From contig NZ_VWWO01000001.1 of the NCBI RefSeq assembly GCF_011752935.1, positions 1,054,001-1,118,000 on the forward strand: DNA of 64,000 bases, written 5' to 3'. This DNA is from Chitinophaga sp. Cy-1792 (GTDB lineage: Bacteria > Bacteroidota > Bacteroidia > Chitinophagales > Chitinophagaceae). The position numbers and the translations under genes are program-made. How positions within the stretch are numbered: the stretch's first letter is position 1; the number at the start of each line of letters is the position of its first letter. The notes beneath the pieces are model-generated. The model worked only from the letters and a program-made list of their open reading frames with translations, was not told the origin of the DNA and ran no database searches. This document shows positions 1 to 9,240 of the stretch, one piece after another.

Positions 1-1487
1 GGCGTTTTGCTCAGTACCAGCTGGAACTGCTCTTTACCTTTAGCGTTAACGGTACGGTATTTCAGCAGTTTGGTATGAGATTCCAGGTTTTCGTAGCCGA
101 TGAACACTACATCCGGGGTTTCGTCGAGCACTACCCAGTCGCCGGTATCCAGTGCGGTTGCGGCGCGGGAGCGTTCTTTCTGTTGTTCCAGTGCGGCGTC
201 GAAGCCGGTTTTATCTACATCAAACCCGTTTTCGATTGCGATGAGGGTAGTGAGGTCATAAGGGAAGCCGTAGGTATCGTAGAGTTCGAAGGCGGTCTGG
301 CCGTCGATCATCTTACTGGTGGCTTGCTTCATGAAGTCTTCGATACGTTTGATACCGCTGTCGAGGGTACGGAGGAAGTTATTTTCTTCTTCGAAGATGA
401 TGCGTTTCACAAAATCCACCTGTTGTTCCAGTTCAGGGAAAACATGGGAGAATTGAGCTGCCAGAACAGGTACCAGTTCATGGAGCATTGCTTTGCGTAC
501 TTCCAGGAAGGAGTAATAGTAACGTACTGCCCTGCGGAGGATACGGCGGATAACATAGCCGGCGCCGGTATTGGAAGGCAGCTGGCCATCAGCGATGGTA
601 AAGGAGATGGCACGGATGTGGTCGGCAATTACGCGGAAAGCCACATCGTTTTTGGCATCGGTGCCTTTATATGTCTGACCGGTGAGCTTTTCAACGGTAT
701 GGATGGTACCCATGAAAAGGTCGGTATCGTAGTTGGATGTTTTTTGCTGGAGTACGCGAACCAGGCGTTCGAGTCCCATACCGGTATCTACGTGTTTTGC
801 AGGCAAAGGCACCAGGGATTTATCTTTCTGGCGGTTGAACTGCATGAATACGTTGTTCCAGATTTCGATCACCTGTGGGTGGTCGTTATTGACAAGTGTT
901 TTGCCGTCGATTTCTTTTCTTTCGTTGTCCGGGCGGCAATCTACGTGGATTTCGGAGCAAGGGCCGCAAGGACCGGTATCGCCCATTTCCCAGAAATTAT
1001 CTTTTTTATTTCCGAGGAGAATACGGTCTTCCGCGATATGTTCTTTCCAGAAATCATATGCTTCCTGGTCTTTTGGCAGGTTTTCCTTCGCATCACCTTC
1101 AAAAACGGTCACATATAAACGATCTACGGGGATCTTGTAAACTTCGGTTAACAGTTCCCAGCTCCAGGCGATGGCTTCTTTTTTAAAGTAGTCACCGAAG
1201 CTCCAGTTACCGAGCATCTCAAACATGGTATGGTGGTAGGTATCGATACCTACTTCTTCCAGGTCGTTGTGCTTGCCGCTAACACGGAGGCACTTCTGCG
1301 TATCTACTACTCTGGTGGCCGCGGGTACTTTATTTCCCAGGAAATAGTCTTTAAACTGGTTCATACCGGCGTTAGTGAACATGAGGGTCGGGTCATTTTT
1401 CACTACTATTGGAGCAGAAGGCACGATCACGTGCCCTTTTGACGCAAAAAAGTCCAGGAATTGCTGTCGTATTTCAGATGCTGTCAT
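1..1487 (-). CDS. alaS: Alanine--tRNA ligase, N-terminal part (cut by window edge)
   Basis: Charges tRNA-Ala with alanine in the cytoplasm. About 495 codons are present, from an ATG at 1487 on the reverse strand; the family is usually about 870 residues, so the rest of the editing domain and the C-terminal domain lie outside the window. The translation starts [19 protein letters not shown], typical of AlaRS. It contains the class II catalytic core ([11 protein letters not shown] near residue 37, and a [11 protein letters not shown] segment) and the conserved stretch [13 protein letters not shown] followed by [13 protein letters not shown]. It is divergently oriented to the M23 peptidase gene, and a promoter with both boxes lies about 180 bases upstream. 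The identification is secure; only the missing 3' end limits it. Confidence 0.97.
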   Translation of the reverse strand, partial: MTASEIRQQFLDFFASKGHVIVPSAPIVVKNDPTLMFTNAGMNQFKDYFLGNKVPAATRVVDTQKCLRVSGKHNDLEEVGIDTYHHTMFEMLGNWSFGDYFKKEAIAWSWELLTEVYKIPVDRLYVTVFEGDAKENLPKDQEAYDFWKEHIAEDRILLGNKKDNFWEMGDTGPCGPCSEIHVDCRPDNERKEIDGKTLVNNDHPQVIEIWNNVFMQFNRQKDKSLVPLPAKHVDTGMGLERLVRVLQQKTSNYDTDLFMGTIHTVEKLTGQTYKGTDAKNDVAFRVIADHIRAISFTIADGQLPSNTGAGYVIRRILRRAVRYYYSFLEVRKAMLHELVPVLAAQFSHVFPELEQQVDFVKRIIFEEENNFLRTLDSGIKRIEDFMKQATSKMIDGQTAFELYDTYGFPYDLTTLIAIENGFDVDKTGFDAALEQQKERSRAATALDTGDWVVLDETPDVVFIGYENLESHTKLLKYRTVNAKGKEQFQLVLSKT

Positions 1488-1846
1488 AAAATATTGATGC
1501 GAATTAATATATTATTTATAACTTATTGCTGTAGGGATCGGGCTGGGACTTATATCTGTGTTTCAACCCATTATGAAGTAGTTAGAAAATTGACATTCAA
1601 AAGGTTGATGTTTTAATCTAATTACATTAGGTTTGTGCGCCTTATTTTCCCGCCGAGTTACAGGGAGTGCAAAAATATTGAAACCTGTAGGATTATTCAA
1701 AACAGGATGGTCTTACCGGCAAAAAAGTTAAGGGGCGGCTAATTAAAATATGCCAATTCTATTCATCCGTTTGAACTCATGCCAGTTAAATCTGCTGCCA
1801 TGGCGCGTTAGCCGTGGCGCTCAAAGTATGCCATAGGTGCAATGCA
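1488..1846. other. Divergent intergenic region alaS / M23 peptidase
   Basis: About 360 bases between two divergent genes with no coding sequence that I can support. It holds the reverse-strand alaS promoter (1670-1701). On the forward strand there is a TAGGTTTG at 1628-1635 with a TTG 20 bases upstream (1605-1607), which could serve the peptidase gene although it is about 210 bases from its ATG. The part nearest the peptidase gene shows no other clear signal. Confidence 0.5.
1670..1701 (-). promoter_or_regulatory. Bacteroidota-type promoter for alaS
   Basis: Read on the reverse strand this is TTTG (1701-1698), 20 bases, then TATTTTTG (1677-1670), an exact match to the -33/-7 layout of Bacteroidota primary sigma factor promoters. 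It points at alaS and would give a leader of roughly 170 bases. Confidence 0.6.
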
Positions 1847-2818
1847 ATGAAGAAGGTAAAATATTTCTACAATACCCAAACATTAAAATATGAGAAGCTC
1901 GTAGTTTCACTACGGGTTAAAGTGCTACGTATTCTCGGATTTGTATCGGCGGCTATCGTTACCGGTGCGATTTTCCTGTCATTTGCGTACCGCTTTTTTG
2001 CATCCCCCAAAGAAAAGCTGTTACAGCGGGACCTGGACGGGATGAAAGAGAAATATGAGGCTTTACAGGGCCGCATGAAGGAAGTGAAAGGGAAGCTCAC
2101 TGAGCTGGAAGACCGCGACAATGAGATCTATCGTGTCATTTTCGAGGCCAACCCTATCCCCGACAGCACCCGTATGGGCAAAATAACCCAGGATGAAGAG
2201 GCTTCCCAGCTGCAATCTTTTGCCAGCAGCGAAATCATCGCCTCCACCACCGTACTCCTGAAAGAACTCACCAATCGTATGAAAAGTCAGGAGAAATCCT
2301 TCGACGAAATCGATAAGCTGGTAAAAAACAAACAGGAAATGCTGGCATCTATCCCGGCTATTCAACCTGTATCCAATAAAGATCTTAAACACATCGCATC
2401 CGGTTTCGGATATAGGATCGACCCGATCTATAAAATGATGAAATACCACTCAGGCCTCGATTTCGCGGCACCGAGCGGCACGCCTATCTATGCTACCGGC
2501 AACGGTGTGGTGGAAGAAGCCAGTCTCAGCGACGTTGGTTACGGTAACCACGTGGTGGTACGACATGGATATGGTTACAAAACCCTCTATGGGCACATGC
2601 TCCGCATGAAAGTGAAGGCCGGTATGGCCGTAAAACGCGGCGATGTACTGGGATGGGTAGGTAGCACCGGTAAATCTACCGGACCTCACTGTCACTATGA
2701 GGTGATCAAAAATGGTGAAAAAGTAGACCCGGTCTACTTCTTCTTCAGCGATCTTACCGCCGAACAGTTCGAAACCATGGTTAAAATGGCCAGATCTGGC
2801 AACCAATCGTTCGACTAA
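1847..2818 (+). CDS. M23 family metallopeptidase (LytM/murein endopeptidase-like)
   Basis: Predicted zinc-dependent cell wall endopeptidase anchored in the inner membrane and facing the periplasm, 323 residues from the ATG at 1847. A GTG 11 codons upstream is possible, but the N-terminus MKKVKYFYNTQTLKYEKLV matches Bacteroidota relatives from memory. One transmembrane helix lies near residues 30-50, followed by a charged region likely to form coiled coil (about 55-160), then the LytM domain. Its metal ligands are visible as HSGLD and the later HCHYEV (HxH); the GSTGKSTGPH stretch is also typical. It could act on peptidoglycan in growth or division. Catalytic residues are intact, so it should be active rather than an EnvC-like regulator. 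Confidence 0.9.
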   Translation: MKKVKYFYNTQTLKYEKLVVSLRVKVLRILGFVSAAIVTGAIFLSFAYRFFASPKEKLLQRDLDGMKEKYEALQGRMKEVKGKLTELEDRDNEIYRVIFEANPIPDSTRMGKITQDEEASQLQSFASSEIIASTTVLLKELTNRMKSQEKSFDEIDKLVKNKQEMLASIPAIQPVSNKDLKHIASGFGYRIDPIYKMMKYHSGLDFAAPSGTPIYATGNGVVEEASLSDVGYGNHVVVRHGYGYKTLYGHMLRMKVKAGMAVKRGDVLGWVGSTGKSTGPHCHYEVIKNGEKVDPVYFFFSDLTAEQFETMVKMARSGNQSFD

Positions 2819-2933
2819 TGCATCTGGTTTGATTATAATATGATTGTTAATTAAGGGGAAATCAACGAAAGCTGAAACAAATTGGCTAAATTCATGCTTG
2901 TAAAAGATATTTTTCAACGTGTTTTTTACTGCC

Positions 2934-3458
2934 ATGCATCAGTTAGACCTCTTTTCAATAGCAACTACTTCTTCTCTGCCAACTGCGGAAACGGTAAGCC
3001 GGAAGTTAAAAGCGAATGTAAAAACGAAGGTTAAGGCGGCTGCCCCTTCTGCACCACCGCAAATTGGTAAAAAACGCGGACGAAAATCATTGAAAGAATT
3101 CTCCGAAGACCCGGATCTGATTATGGAACTGGATAAACTGGTACTGGATAAACAATATTATTCTATCAGTGAAGTGGCCACCATGTTTAAGGTAAATACT
3201 TCGCTGGTACGCTATTGGGAAAACGAGTTCGATATCCTCCAGCCCAAAAAGAACCGTAAGGGCGACCGGCTCTTCCGCCAGGAAGATATCCACTCCCTTA
3301 AACTTATTTATCATCTCTTACGCGAAAGGAAATATACCATCGAAGGCGCCAAGCAAAAATTGAAGGAAGATCGTAAGCTTGCAGCACGAAATTTCGAAAT
3401 GGTACAAGCTTTGCTGAAGGTTAGAGGTTTTTTAACCGAACTGAAAGATCAATTATAA
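2934..3458 (+). CDS. MerR family transcriptional regulator
   Basis: Predicted DNA-binding regulator of 174 residues from the ATG at 2934; a GTG five codons upstream is less likely. The first 60 residues are a basic, Ala/Lys-rich extension. The winged helix-turn-helix follows at about residues 70-140: YYSISEVATMFKVNTSLVRY, then WENEF and a wing with GDRLFRQEDI. The C-terminal helix is short, and I see no cysteine metal-binding motif, so the effector is unknown. It sits 115 bases after the peptidase gene and 11 bases before the thioredoxin-fold gene, so at least the latter pair should be co-transcribed. A MerR gene next to alaS and an M23 peptidase is an arrangement I recall from other Bacteroidota. 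Confidence 0.88.
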   Translation: MHQLDLFSIATTSSLPTAETVSRKLKANVKTKVKAAAPSAPPQIGKKRGRKSLKEFSEDPDLIMELDKLVLDKQYYSISEVATMFKVNTSLVRYWENEFDILQPKKNRKGDRLFRQEDIHSLKLIYHLLRERKYTIEGAKQKLKEDRKLAARNFEMVQALLKVRGFLTELKDQL

Positions 3459-3469
3459 AAAACAAGGTT

Positions 3470-3988
3470 ATGCGATTAAAAATGTTACTATTAGGTGGTG
3501 GCCTCCTGTTCTCCTCACTGACATGGGCACAGTCCAGCAGCAACGATAAAGTGCTGAAGGGCAAAATTGACATGAAAACGCTCATGAATGGTAGCGATTA
3601 TACCTGGTTCTATAAAGGAGTGAACGATTATCAACCTAATGATAATATGCTCAATTATATCAAGGCAAACCGCTCCAGCTTCAACCTTGTAGCGGTAGTG
3701 GGTACCTGGGACCAGACCAGCAGAGACGTTGTTCCGCAGCTGTATAAAGTAATGATCCTCGGCGGAAGCCCTGACGACCAGGTGCTGATGTTTGGCGCAG
3801 ATCAGAAAATGAATACAGATGCTCCTGTTGATTACAAAGTGAAGAAAGTACCTACCATCATCGTTTTCAGAGATGGTAAAGAGGAAGGCCGCATCGTTGG
3901 TGCTCCGAAAGAATCTGTAGAAGCCGACCTGTCCCGCATCCTGCTTAAAAGCAGCAAATCCGACAAGGGCGACGGCAAAAGCGAATAA
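3470..3988 (+). CDS. Exported thioredoxin-fold protein lacking the CxxC motif
   Basis: 172 residues with a signal peptide (cleavage probably after TWA at about residue 20). The rest resembles a thioredoxin fold: a strand with LVAVVGTWDQTSRD where thioredoxins carry WCGPC, and the cis-proline loop KVPTIIVF followed by RDGKEEGRIVG. There is no cysteine in the WDQTS position, so a dithiol redox reaction is not expected; a binding or scaffold role is more likely. It follows the MerR gene by 11 bases and ends before a strong bidirectional terminator. Function is not known. Confidence 0.7.
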   Translation: MRLKMLLLGGGLLFSSLTWAQSSSNDKVLKGKIDMKTLMNGSDYTWFYKGVNDYQPNDNMLNYIKANRSSFNLVAVVGTWDQTSRDVVPQLYKVMILGGSPDDQVLMFGADQKMNTDAPVDYKVKKVPTIIVFRDGKEEGRIVGAPKESVEADLSRILLKSSKSDKGDGKSE

Positions 3989-4010
3989 TTATCTCGCTTA
4001 ACTTATAAAT

Positions 4011-4043
4011 AAAAAAGGTCTCTACTCAGTAGAGACCTTTTTT
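4011..4043. terminator. Bidirectional intrinsic terminator
   Basis: A 16-bp inverted repeat with a 1-base centre, with an A tract on the left and a T tract on the right. It lies between the convergent thioredoxin-fold and MscS genes and can stop transcription from both sides. Confidence 0.85.
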
Positions 4044-4047
4044 ATGT

Positions 4048-5142
4048 TTATGCCTGTTTCAAAACAACCGTGGTACTGCTTCCCGGCAGTTTAATGCCCC
4101 GATGTTCCAGCATTTGAATAATCGCCAGGTTAACCGTTTCCCGCAATGCCGCATACTGCTGGCCATCTATAATAAGTGTATTGAAGATGACCTGCACGAT
4201 TACCGTGTCCTTGGTAAAGTCATGCAGATTAACGGTGAAACCCGGCAGCACGCTCTGATTGCCCTTTAAAATGGCCCTGATATCCTGTACAATGCCAAGG
4301 ATGGCATCTGCCGGCGTGTCGGCGGTCAGCTCCAGCTTCATATTTACACGCTGCTGCGTACGAAGGGTCAGGTTATCCAGTATGGAATCCACCATCTTTT
4401 TATTGGGTACCGTTACGAAAGTCTTTTCCTGTGTGCGGATACGCGTGCTCCTCAGCCCGATCTTTTCCACCGTACCGGTGTAAGCGTCTACTTTCACGGT
4501 GTCGCCTACCCGGAACGGCTTATCGAAGAAAATCATAAAGGAACCAATCAGGTTTTCTATGCTTTCCTTGGCTGCCAGTGCAAGGGCTGCAGCACCGATA
4601 CCAAGACCCGTAATGATCTTTCCTACCAGGTCCGGACTGAATATCCTGATACAGGCAATCACCCCCATAATCAGGATAATCGCCTTAAAGAAATCTCTGA
4701 AAAATATAACAAATTGATTATCAGTTTTATCTGCTGTTAAATCTGCCTTCTTCTCCAATACCAGCGAAATAAAATCCACCAGTCGAAGCAGGATTCTGAT
4801 AATACTGGCCGTGAAAACCAGCTGTAATATATTATCGGTAACATCCTTCAGGGTGGATTTACCATATATGTGCACGTTCAATATTTCCGGGAATTTAAAC
4901 CGGTCGATAACAAACATGAAAGTTACCAGCAGGAAGAAGAACTCCAGTGGCTTCAGCAACAGCTCCACAAAGCTTTTTTGTTCTATCTGCGGCGACCAGT
5001 GCTTTACCAGCCTGAATAACAATGCGGCTACTATCTTGGAGAGCACACGTTTGATAAAGGACACAAACAATAAAACCAATATCAGAATCAGGTAGTCTTT
5101 TACCGGATTATCCAGGATAATGGTATCCAGAAATTTATTCAT
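4048..5142 (-). CDS. MscS-family mechanosensitive ion channel
   Basis: Inner membrane channel of the small-conductance mechanosensitive family, expected to release solutes on hypo-osmotic shock. 364 residues from an ATG. Hydrophobic helices lie at about residues 15-35, 65-85, 100-125 and 150-170. The pore helix and beta domain follow: GKIITGLGIGAAALALAAKE, then NLIGSFMIFFDKPFRVGD and GTVEKIGLRSTRIRTQ, with FVTVPNKKMVDS, all classic MscS signatures. The C-terminal domain is of ordinary size. It is transcribed alone or with nothing obvious upstream, and it ends at the shared terminator. Confidence 0.93.
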   Translation of the reverse strand: MNKFLDTIILDNPVKDYLILILVLLFVSFIKRVLSKIVAALLFRLVKHWSPQIEQKSFVELLLKPLEFFFLLVTFMFVIDRFKFPEILNVHIYGKSTLKDVTDNILQLVFTASIIRILLRLVDFISLVLEKKADLTADKTDNQFVIFFRDFFKAIILIMGVIACIRIFSPDLVGKIITGLGIGAAALALAAKESIENLIGSFMIFFDKPFRVGDTVKVDAYTGTVEKIGLRSTRIRTQEKTFVTVPNKKMVDSILDNLTLRTQQRVNMKLELTADTPADAILGIVQDIRAILKGNQSVLPGFTVNLHDFTKDTVIVQVIFNTLIIDGQQYAALRETVNLAIIQMLEHRGIKLPGSSTTVVLKQA

Positions 5143-5229
5143 TGTACGGAACGAGTTTTAAAATAAAGATTTACGGGGCCGAATTTCCGGAAATTCCGGG
5201 TGTATTTCTCCCTGTCAGCATAATTTTTA

Positions 5230-6381
5230 TCAGATGAGTCTGCTTATCATATCGTTGTGAATCAATACTACGCCTGGCCGTGCGCCTGGCTGGAAACTGC
5301 CATAGGTGCCGGCAATCCCAAGGGCTTCCGCCCCGTTGCTGGTGCCCCATTGAAGCAATTCTTCCAGCGGGATCTCCGGAAAATGCCGGCGGATGGTTTT
5401 TATCTCTTCCCAGACAGACAACTGATGGTTAGAGGCCAGACTATCGGTACCGATGCTGATCTGGCAGTTCATCTCCCGTAGCAGGTTTATATCCGGCAAT
5501 TTGTTTTCTATATAAAGATTTGCCTGCGGGCAGAGGCACCACCATATATTGGCAGACTGCTGCCGGGCAAATTGCACATCAGTAGCTGTGGAGAAGGTGT
5601 TATGTACCAGTATTATTTTATGTAGATGGAAATATGGAAGATAGGCCTCCAGACTGCCTGTACCTGTTGGCTGGAAGCCGCTGGCGTCCATGCCGAAGGT
5701 GTTGTAAAAGTCGAGGAAGCCGCCGGTTTTGGTGGCATAGAGCTCATTTTCTGCGGCAGTTTCCTGGTTGTGGATACTGAAAGGCGTATTATCGGGGGTA
5801 TTGGCAATTTTATCGAACAGCGTTTTGCTGACGGAATAGGGGGCATGCGGCACGATGGAGCTGCTATGCATAGCGCCATTGAGGGTTTCGAACTGACGAA
5901 GTACGTCCATGCTGTACTGGTAGCGACTTTCGGCGCCGGCATCCGCAACACCCATGCATTCTACAAACGTATGGAAGTAAATTTTGCTGTTTTTTTTATG
6001 CGCTATGGTGGCCGGGCCATTGCTGATATCCCCTATGGCACTGATTCCTGCATTCCACATGGCTTCCGCAGCCTGTTCCATGGCAGTTTCCTGCTGGTCG
6101 GCATTGGTATTCCGCTGCTTCATGACGGTAGTCAGGAAGGTTGGCAGCCCGGTTTTTTCCGGAATCACATTTTTCATGTGAGAAAGTTCTAGGTGACAAT
6201 GGGTATTTACAAAGCCCGGGATCAGGATTCCGTCGTGAAAAATGACGTCTTCTCCTGCCTGTTGATCGTCTGAAATGCCTGTCACTACGCCATTTTCATC
6301 TAATATCAGTACTTTGTCGGGACCTAAAAACCGGTGCCCGTCAAATATCGCTTTTCCTTTTAATTTGATCTGTTTCAACAA
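5230..6381 (-). CDS. Amidohydrolase (TRZ/ATZ, chlorohydrolase-type deaminase family)
   Basis: Predicted metal-dependent hydrolase or deaminase, 383 residues. No ATG is available: an in-frame stop lies four codons upstream and the first methionine is near residue 68, so the start must be one of two consecutive TTG codons at 6381 or 6378. Metal ligands are visible: HCHLELSH (first HxH), VPHAPYS, SIHNQETAAE and GTDSLASN (the aspartate). The N-terminal beta sandwich and C-terminal return strand are present. Relatives include guanine, SAH/MTA and aminodeoxyfutalosine deaminases. A role in the futalosine menaquinone pathway is possible but cannot be decided here; no menaquinone gene is nearby. Confidence 0.85.
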   Translation of the reverse strand: MLKQIKLKGKAIFDGHRFLGPDKVLILDENGVVTGISDDQQAGEDVIFHDGILIPGFVNTHCHLELSHMKNVIPEKTGLPTFLTTVMKQRNTNADQQETAMEQAAEAMWNAGISAIGDISNGPATIAHKKNSKIYFHTFVECMGVADAGAESRYQYSMDVLRQFETLNGAMHSSSIVPHAPYSVSKTLFDKIANTPDNTPFSIHNQETAAENELYATKTGGFLDFYNTFGMDASGFQPTGTGSLEAYLPYFHLHKIILVHNTFSTATDVQFARQQSANIWWCLCPQANLYIENKLPDINLLREMNCQISIGTDSLASNHQLSVWEEIKTIRRHFPEIPLEELLQWGTSNGAEALGIAGTYGSFQPGARPGVVLIHNDMISRLI

Positions 6382-6409
6382 CCCTGGTGTTTATTTACGT
6401 GAATGATCT

Positions 6410-6417
6410 TAATTTTG
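6410..6417 (+). promoter_or_regulatory. Candidate -7 element for prfA
   Basis: TAATTTTG matches TAnnTTTG exactly, 61 bases before the prfA start. The region about 19 bases upstream is T-rich (TGTTTA) but has no clean TTG box, so this is a partial promoter match. Confidence 0.4.
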
Positions 6418-6478
6418 CAACCCGATTGAGTACCGTGACTACCCCATTGGGCAGTATACTCAACAGTCAAAGATAATT

Positions 6479-7543
6479 ATGATAGACAAACTCGAAGCTA
6501 TAAAAGGCCGATTTGATCAGGTAGCATTGGCCCTTACCAACCCTGAGGTGGTAAGTGATAACAAAAAATTTGGCCAGCTGAGCAAGGAATACCGTCAGCT
6601 GGAAAAGATTGTGAAGGCGTATGATGCTTACCGCAATCTGCTGGATAATATTGCCTTTAACAAGGAAGTATTGGATAGTGGAGATGATGAAATGCGTGAG
6701 CTGGCGAAGGCCGAAACAGAAGAGCTGCAGGAGCAGAAAGTAGCACAGGAAGAACTGATCCGTAACCTGCTGATCCCTAAAGATCCTCAGGATGAGAAAA
6801 ACGCGATCCTGGAGATCCGCGCGGGTACTGGTGGTGATGAAGCCAGCCTGTTTGCCGGAGACCTGCTGCGTATGTACCTGCGTTTCTGCGAGCTGAAAGG
6901 CTATACAACCAGTATTATGAGTGAAAACCCTGGTTCTGCCGGTGGTTATAAAGAGGTGGTACTGGAAGTAAGTGGAGATGATGTATATGGTACCCTGAAG
7001 TTTGAATCGGGCGTACACCGTGTACAGCGTGTTCCTGCTACAGAAGCATCAGGCCGTGTGCACACTTCTGCTGCTACCGTAGCGGTTTTGCCGGAGGCTG
7101 AAGAAGTAGATGTGGAGATCCGCGACGCTGATATTAAAATGGATACTTTCCGTTCCAGTGGTGCGGGTGGTCAGCACGTAAATAAAACGGAGTCTGCAGT
7201 ACGTCTGACGCACGGTCCTACCGGTGTGGTAGTAGAGTGTCAGGAAGGACGTAGTCAGCACTCTAACCGTGAAATCGCCATGAAGATGCTGCGTACGCGT
7301 ATCTATGAAGCGGCGGTGCGTAAACATGAAGATGCAATTGCCAGCCAGCGTAAGAGTCTGGTATCTACCGGCGACCGTTCTGCGAAGATCAGGACTTATA
7401 ACTATCCGCAGGGTCGTGTTACAGATCACCGTATTGGTATGACTGTTTACAACCTGGATGCCTTCATGAACGGTGAAATCAAAGATATGATCGAAGCCCT
7501 TGCATTTGCTGAAAATGCGGAGAAGCTGAAGCAGGGCAACTAA
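6479..7543 (+). CDS. prfA: Peptide chain release factor 1
   Basis: Recognises UAA and UAG and triggers peptide release on the ribosome. 354 residues, the normal length. The codon-recognition motif P186-A187-T188 (in RVPATEASGR) marks RF1 rather than RF2, which carries SPF. The catalytic motif G230-G231-Q232 lies in SSGAGGQHVNKTESAVRLTH. The N-terminal coiled coil domain is intact. The gene stands alone, divergent from the amidohydrolase and followed by its own hairpin. Confidence 0.98.
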   Translation: MIDKLEAIKGRFDQVALALTNPEVVSDNKKFGQLSKEYRQLEKIVKAYDAYRNLLDNIAFNKEVLDSGDDEMRELAKAETEELQEQKVAQEELIRNLLIPKDPQDEKNAILEIRAGTGGDEASLFAGDLLRMYLRFCELKGYTTSIMSENPGSAGGYKEVVLEVSGDDVYGTLKFESGVHRVQRVPATEASGRVHTSAATVAVLPEAEEVDVEIRDADIKMDTFRSSGAGGQHVNKTESAVRLTHGPTGVVVECQEGRSQHSNREIAMKMLRTRIYEAAVRKHEDAIASQRKSLVSTGDRSAKIRTYNYPQGRVTDHRIGMTVYNLDAFMNGEIKDMIEALAFAENAEKLKQGN

Positions 7544-7558
7544 GCCTTGTATATTGGT

Positions 7559-7613
7559 AACAGCCTCTGATAATAGCCGCTGACAGCGGGATTTACAGAG
7601 GCTGTTGCTTTAT
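7559..7613 (+). terminator. Terminator after prfA
   Basis: An 11-bp outer stem (7559-7569 with 7596-7606) encloses a second 5-bp stem (7577-7581 with 7585-7589), followed by a short T-rich stretch. It begins 16 bases after the prfA stop. Confidence 0.65.
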
Positions 7614-7725
7614 TAAGCGACTGTGAAATATTTACCCTGAACTGTCCGTATCTACAGGAAAAATCCTACATTTAATTAGTCCGGGAAACCAATATTACTC
7701 CCCCTTTTACTTAAATCATGCAATC

Positions 7726-8292
7726 ATGTTAGAGCAATTATTGCAATTAGTTCAGGAACATGCACAGGGTGCTGTTGTGAACAACCCTGCTGTCCCTAAT
7801 GAGCAGAACCAGGCTGTAATGCAGGCCGCTTCTGAATCTATCACCAATGGTTTACAGCAGGAGCTGGCAAATGGAAACACGGAGGGCGTTCTGAGCCTGC
7901 TTGGTGGCCATACCTCCACTGAAGGTAACCCTGTGGTGAATAATATATCCAACAACTTCCTGGATACATTATTGCAAAAATTCAATCTGGACAAAGGAGC
8001 TGCTACGCAGCTGGCTGGAAGCCTGATCCCTACAGTGCTGGGATCGCTTGTTAGCAAAACCAATGATCCTTCCAACAGTCACTTCAGCCTGGATGGTATC
8101 CTGGGATCACTGACTGGTGGCGCTTCTTCAGGTCTTGATCTGAACGGTATCCTTGGTAAACTGAAATCAGGCCTGGATACAAATGGTGATGGTAATGTTG
8201 ATTTGGGCGACCTGAAAAATATATTATCCAATGGTGCCAAAGGACAACAGGAAGGTGGTATCGGCGGTATGCTGAAAAATCTGTTTGGTTGA
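7726..8292 (+). CDS. DUF937-like protein with a C-terminal calcium-loop-like motif
   Basis: 188 residues, Gly/Leu/Asn rich and without a signal peptide. The arrangement of helices with repeated LLxxL patterns, the VLSLLGG segment and the GSLIPTVLGSLV segment resemble the DUF937 (YidB-like) family. Near the C-terminus DTNGDGNVDLGDL resembles an EF-hand or dockerin-type calcium loop (D-x-N-x-D-x-N-x-D). The function is unknown; the calcium loop is seen, calcium binding is inferred. Single-gene unit between the prfA terminator and the OmpA lipoprotein promoter. Confidence 0.7.
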   Translation: MLEQLLQLVQEHAQGAVVNNPAVPNEQNQAVMQAASESITNGLQQELANGNTEGVLSLLGGHTSTEGNPVVNNISNNFLDTLLQKFNLDKGAATQLAGSLIPTVLGSLVSKTNDPSNSHFSLDGILGSLTGGASSGLDLNGILGKLKSGLDTNGDGNVDLGDLKNILSNGAKGQQEGGIGGMLKNLFG

Positions 8293-8384
8293 TTTTTTAA
8301 GTAGGAAGATTATAAGTTATGATTTTTTTATATTTTTTAACAATTATTAATCATGCTTATTTTTCCGAATTTCAAGTTTGGCAG

Positions 8385-8392
8385 TATATTTG
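8385..8392 (+). promoter_or_regulatory. Candidate -7 element for the OmpA-family lipoprotein
   Basis: TATATTTG matches TAnnTTTG, 70 bases before the ATG at 8462. A run of T lies about 20 bases upstream but without TTG. Confidence 0.45.
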
Positions 8393-8461
8393 TTTAGCAG
8401 GGAAACGACACCCATTGTCGGACCCCGGAAATTATATAATACCTTCATATCAAAAATTACT

Positions 8462-9145
8462 ATGATGAAAAAACTGAATGTTCTGGTAGCTTGTGTATTA
8501 GCTGTAACAATGTTGTTTAGTTGTTCGCAATGGCAGAGCATGGACAATACGAAGAAAGGTGCTGCGATCGGTGTTGGTGGCGGTGCTGCTGCTGGTGCGG
8601 TAATCGGTAAAGTAGCTGGTAACACTGCATTGGGAGCTATCCTTGGTGCTGTTGTAGGTGGTGCCGGTGGTGCCCTTATCGGTAAGAAAATGGACAAACA
8701 GGCGCAGGAAATCAAAACTGAAGTGCCTAATGCAACTGTAGAACGTGTGGGTGAAGGTATTAACGTGAAATTTGATGCAGGTGTATTATTCGGTTTCGAT
8801 AAATCTGATCTGTCTCCGGCTGCACAGACAAGCATTACACAACTGGCGCAGGTACTGAATAAATATCCTGATACATATGTACGTGTGGAAGGTCATACCG
8901 ATTCTACCGGTACTGATGCTTACAACATGGCATTATCAGAAAGAAGGGTAAAAAGCGTATCTGCTTTCCTGACTAAGCAAGGTGTTGATGCTTCCCGTAT
9001 CCAGGGCTTCTGGTATGGTAAAACTCAGCCAATTGCACCAAACAGCACAGAAGAAGGCCGTGCTAAAAACCGTCGTGTAGAGTTTTCCATCTTTGCTAAC
9101 GACAAGATGAAATCTGACGCGAAGAAAGAAGCTGGCCAGCAATAA
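8462..9145 (+). CDS. OmpA-family lipoprotein with glycine zipper
   Basis: 227 residues from the ATG at 8462 (ATGATGAAA; the second ATG is equally good). A lipoprotein signal peptide ends at the lipobox LFSC near residue 20. A glycine zipper follows (AAIGVGGGAAAGAVIG to GGAGGALIGKKMD, about residues 35-75), which could pack in or along the outer membrane. The C-terminal half is an OmpA/MotB peptidoglycan-binding domain: GVLFGFDKSDLSP, then VEGHTDSTGTDAYNMALSE and NRRVEF. Expected to tether the outer membrane to peptidoglycan. It has its own promoter and a strong terminator. Confidence 0.92.
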   Translation: MMKKLNVLVACVLAVTMLFSCSQWQSMDNTKKGAAIGVGGGAAAGAVIGKVAGNTALGAILGAVVGGAGGALIGKKMDKQAQEIKTEVPNATVERVGEGINVKFDAGVLFGFDKSDLSPAAQTSITQLAQVLNKYPDTYVRVEGHTDSTGTDAYNMALSERRVKSVSAFLTKQGVDASRIQGFWYGKTQPIAPNSTEEGRAKNRRVEFSIFANDKMKSDAKKEAGQQ

Positions 9146-9195
9146 TATTCAAGAGATTTTTAAGGTACACTTATTTCTCATAAGCAGTAAATGAC

Positions 9196-9225
9196 TCCCC
9201 CCTGATTCCAGGGGGGATTTTTTTT
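9196..9225 (+). terminator. Intrinsic terminator after the OmpA-family gene
   Basis: A stem of C6/G6 extended by one T-A pair with an 8-base loop, followed by eight T. Confidence 0.9.
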
Positions 9226-9240
9226 CTGCCGGATATAAAA

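Noticed and set aside
75..1118. Long open frame (347 codons) on the forward strand
   Set aside because: It lies opposite alaS, which has clear synthetase motifs in the reverse frame; the forward translation has no domain pattern.
2063..2449. Reverse frame of 128 codons opposite the M23 peptidase
   Set aside because: Overlaps a gene with intact catalytic motifs; no own evidence.
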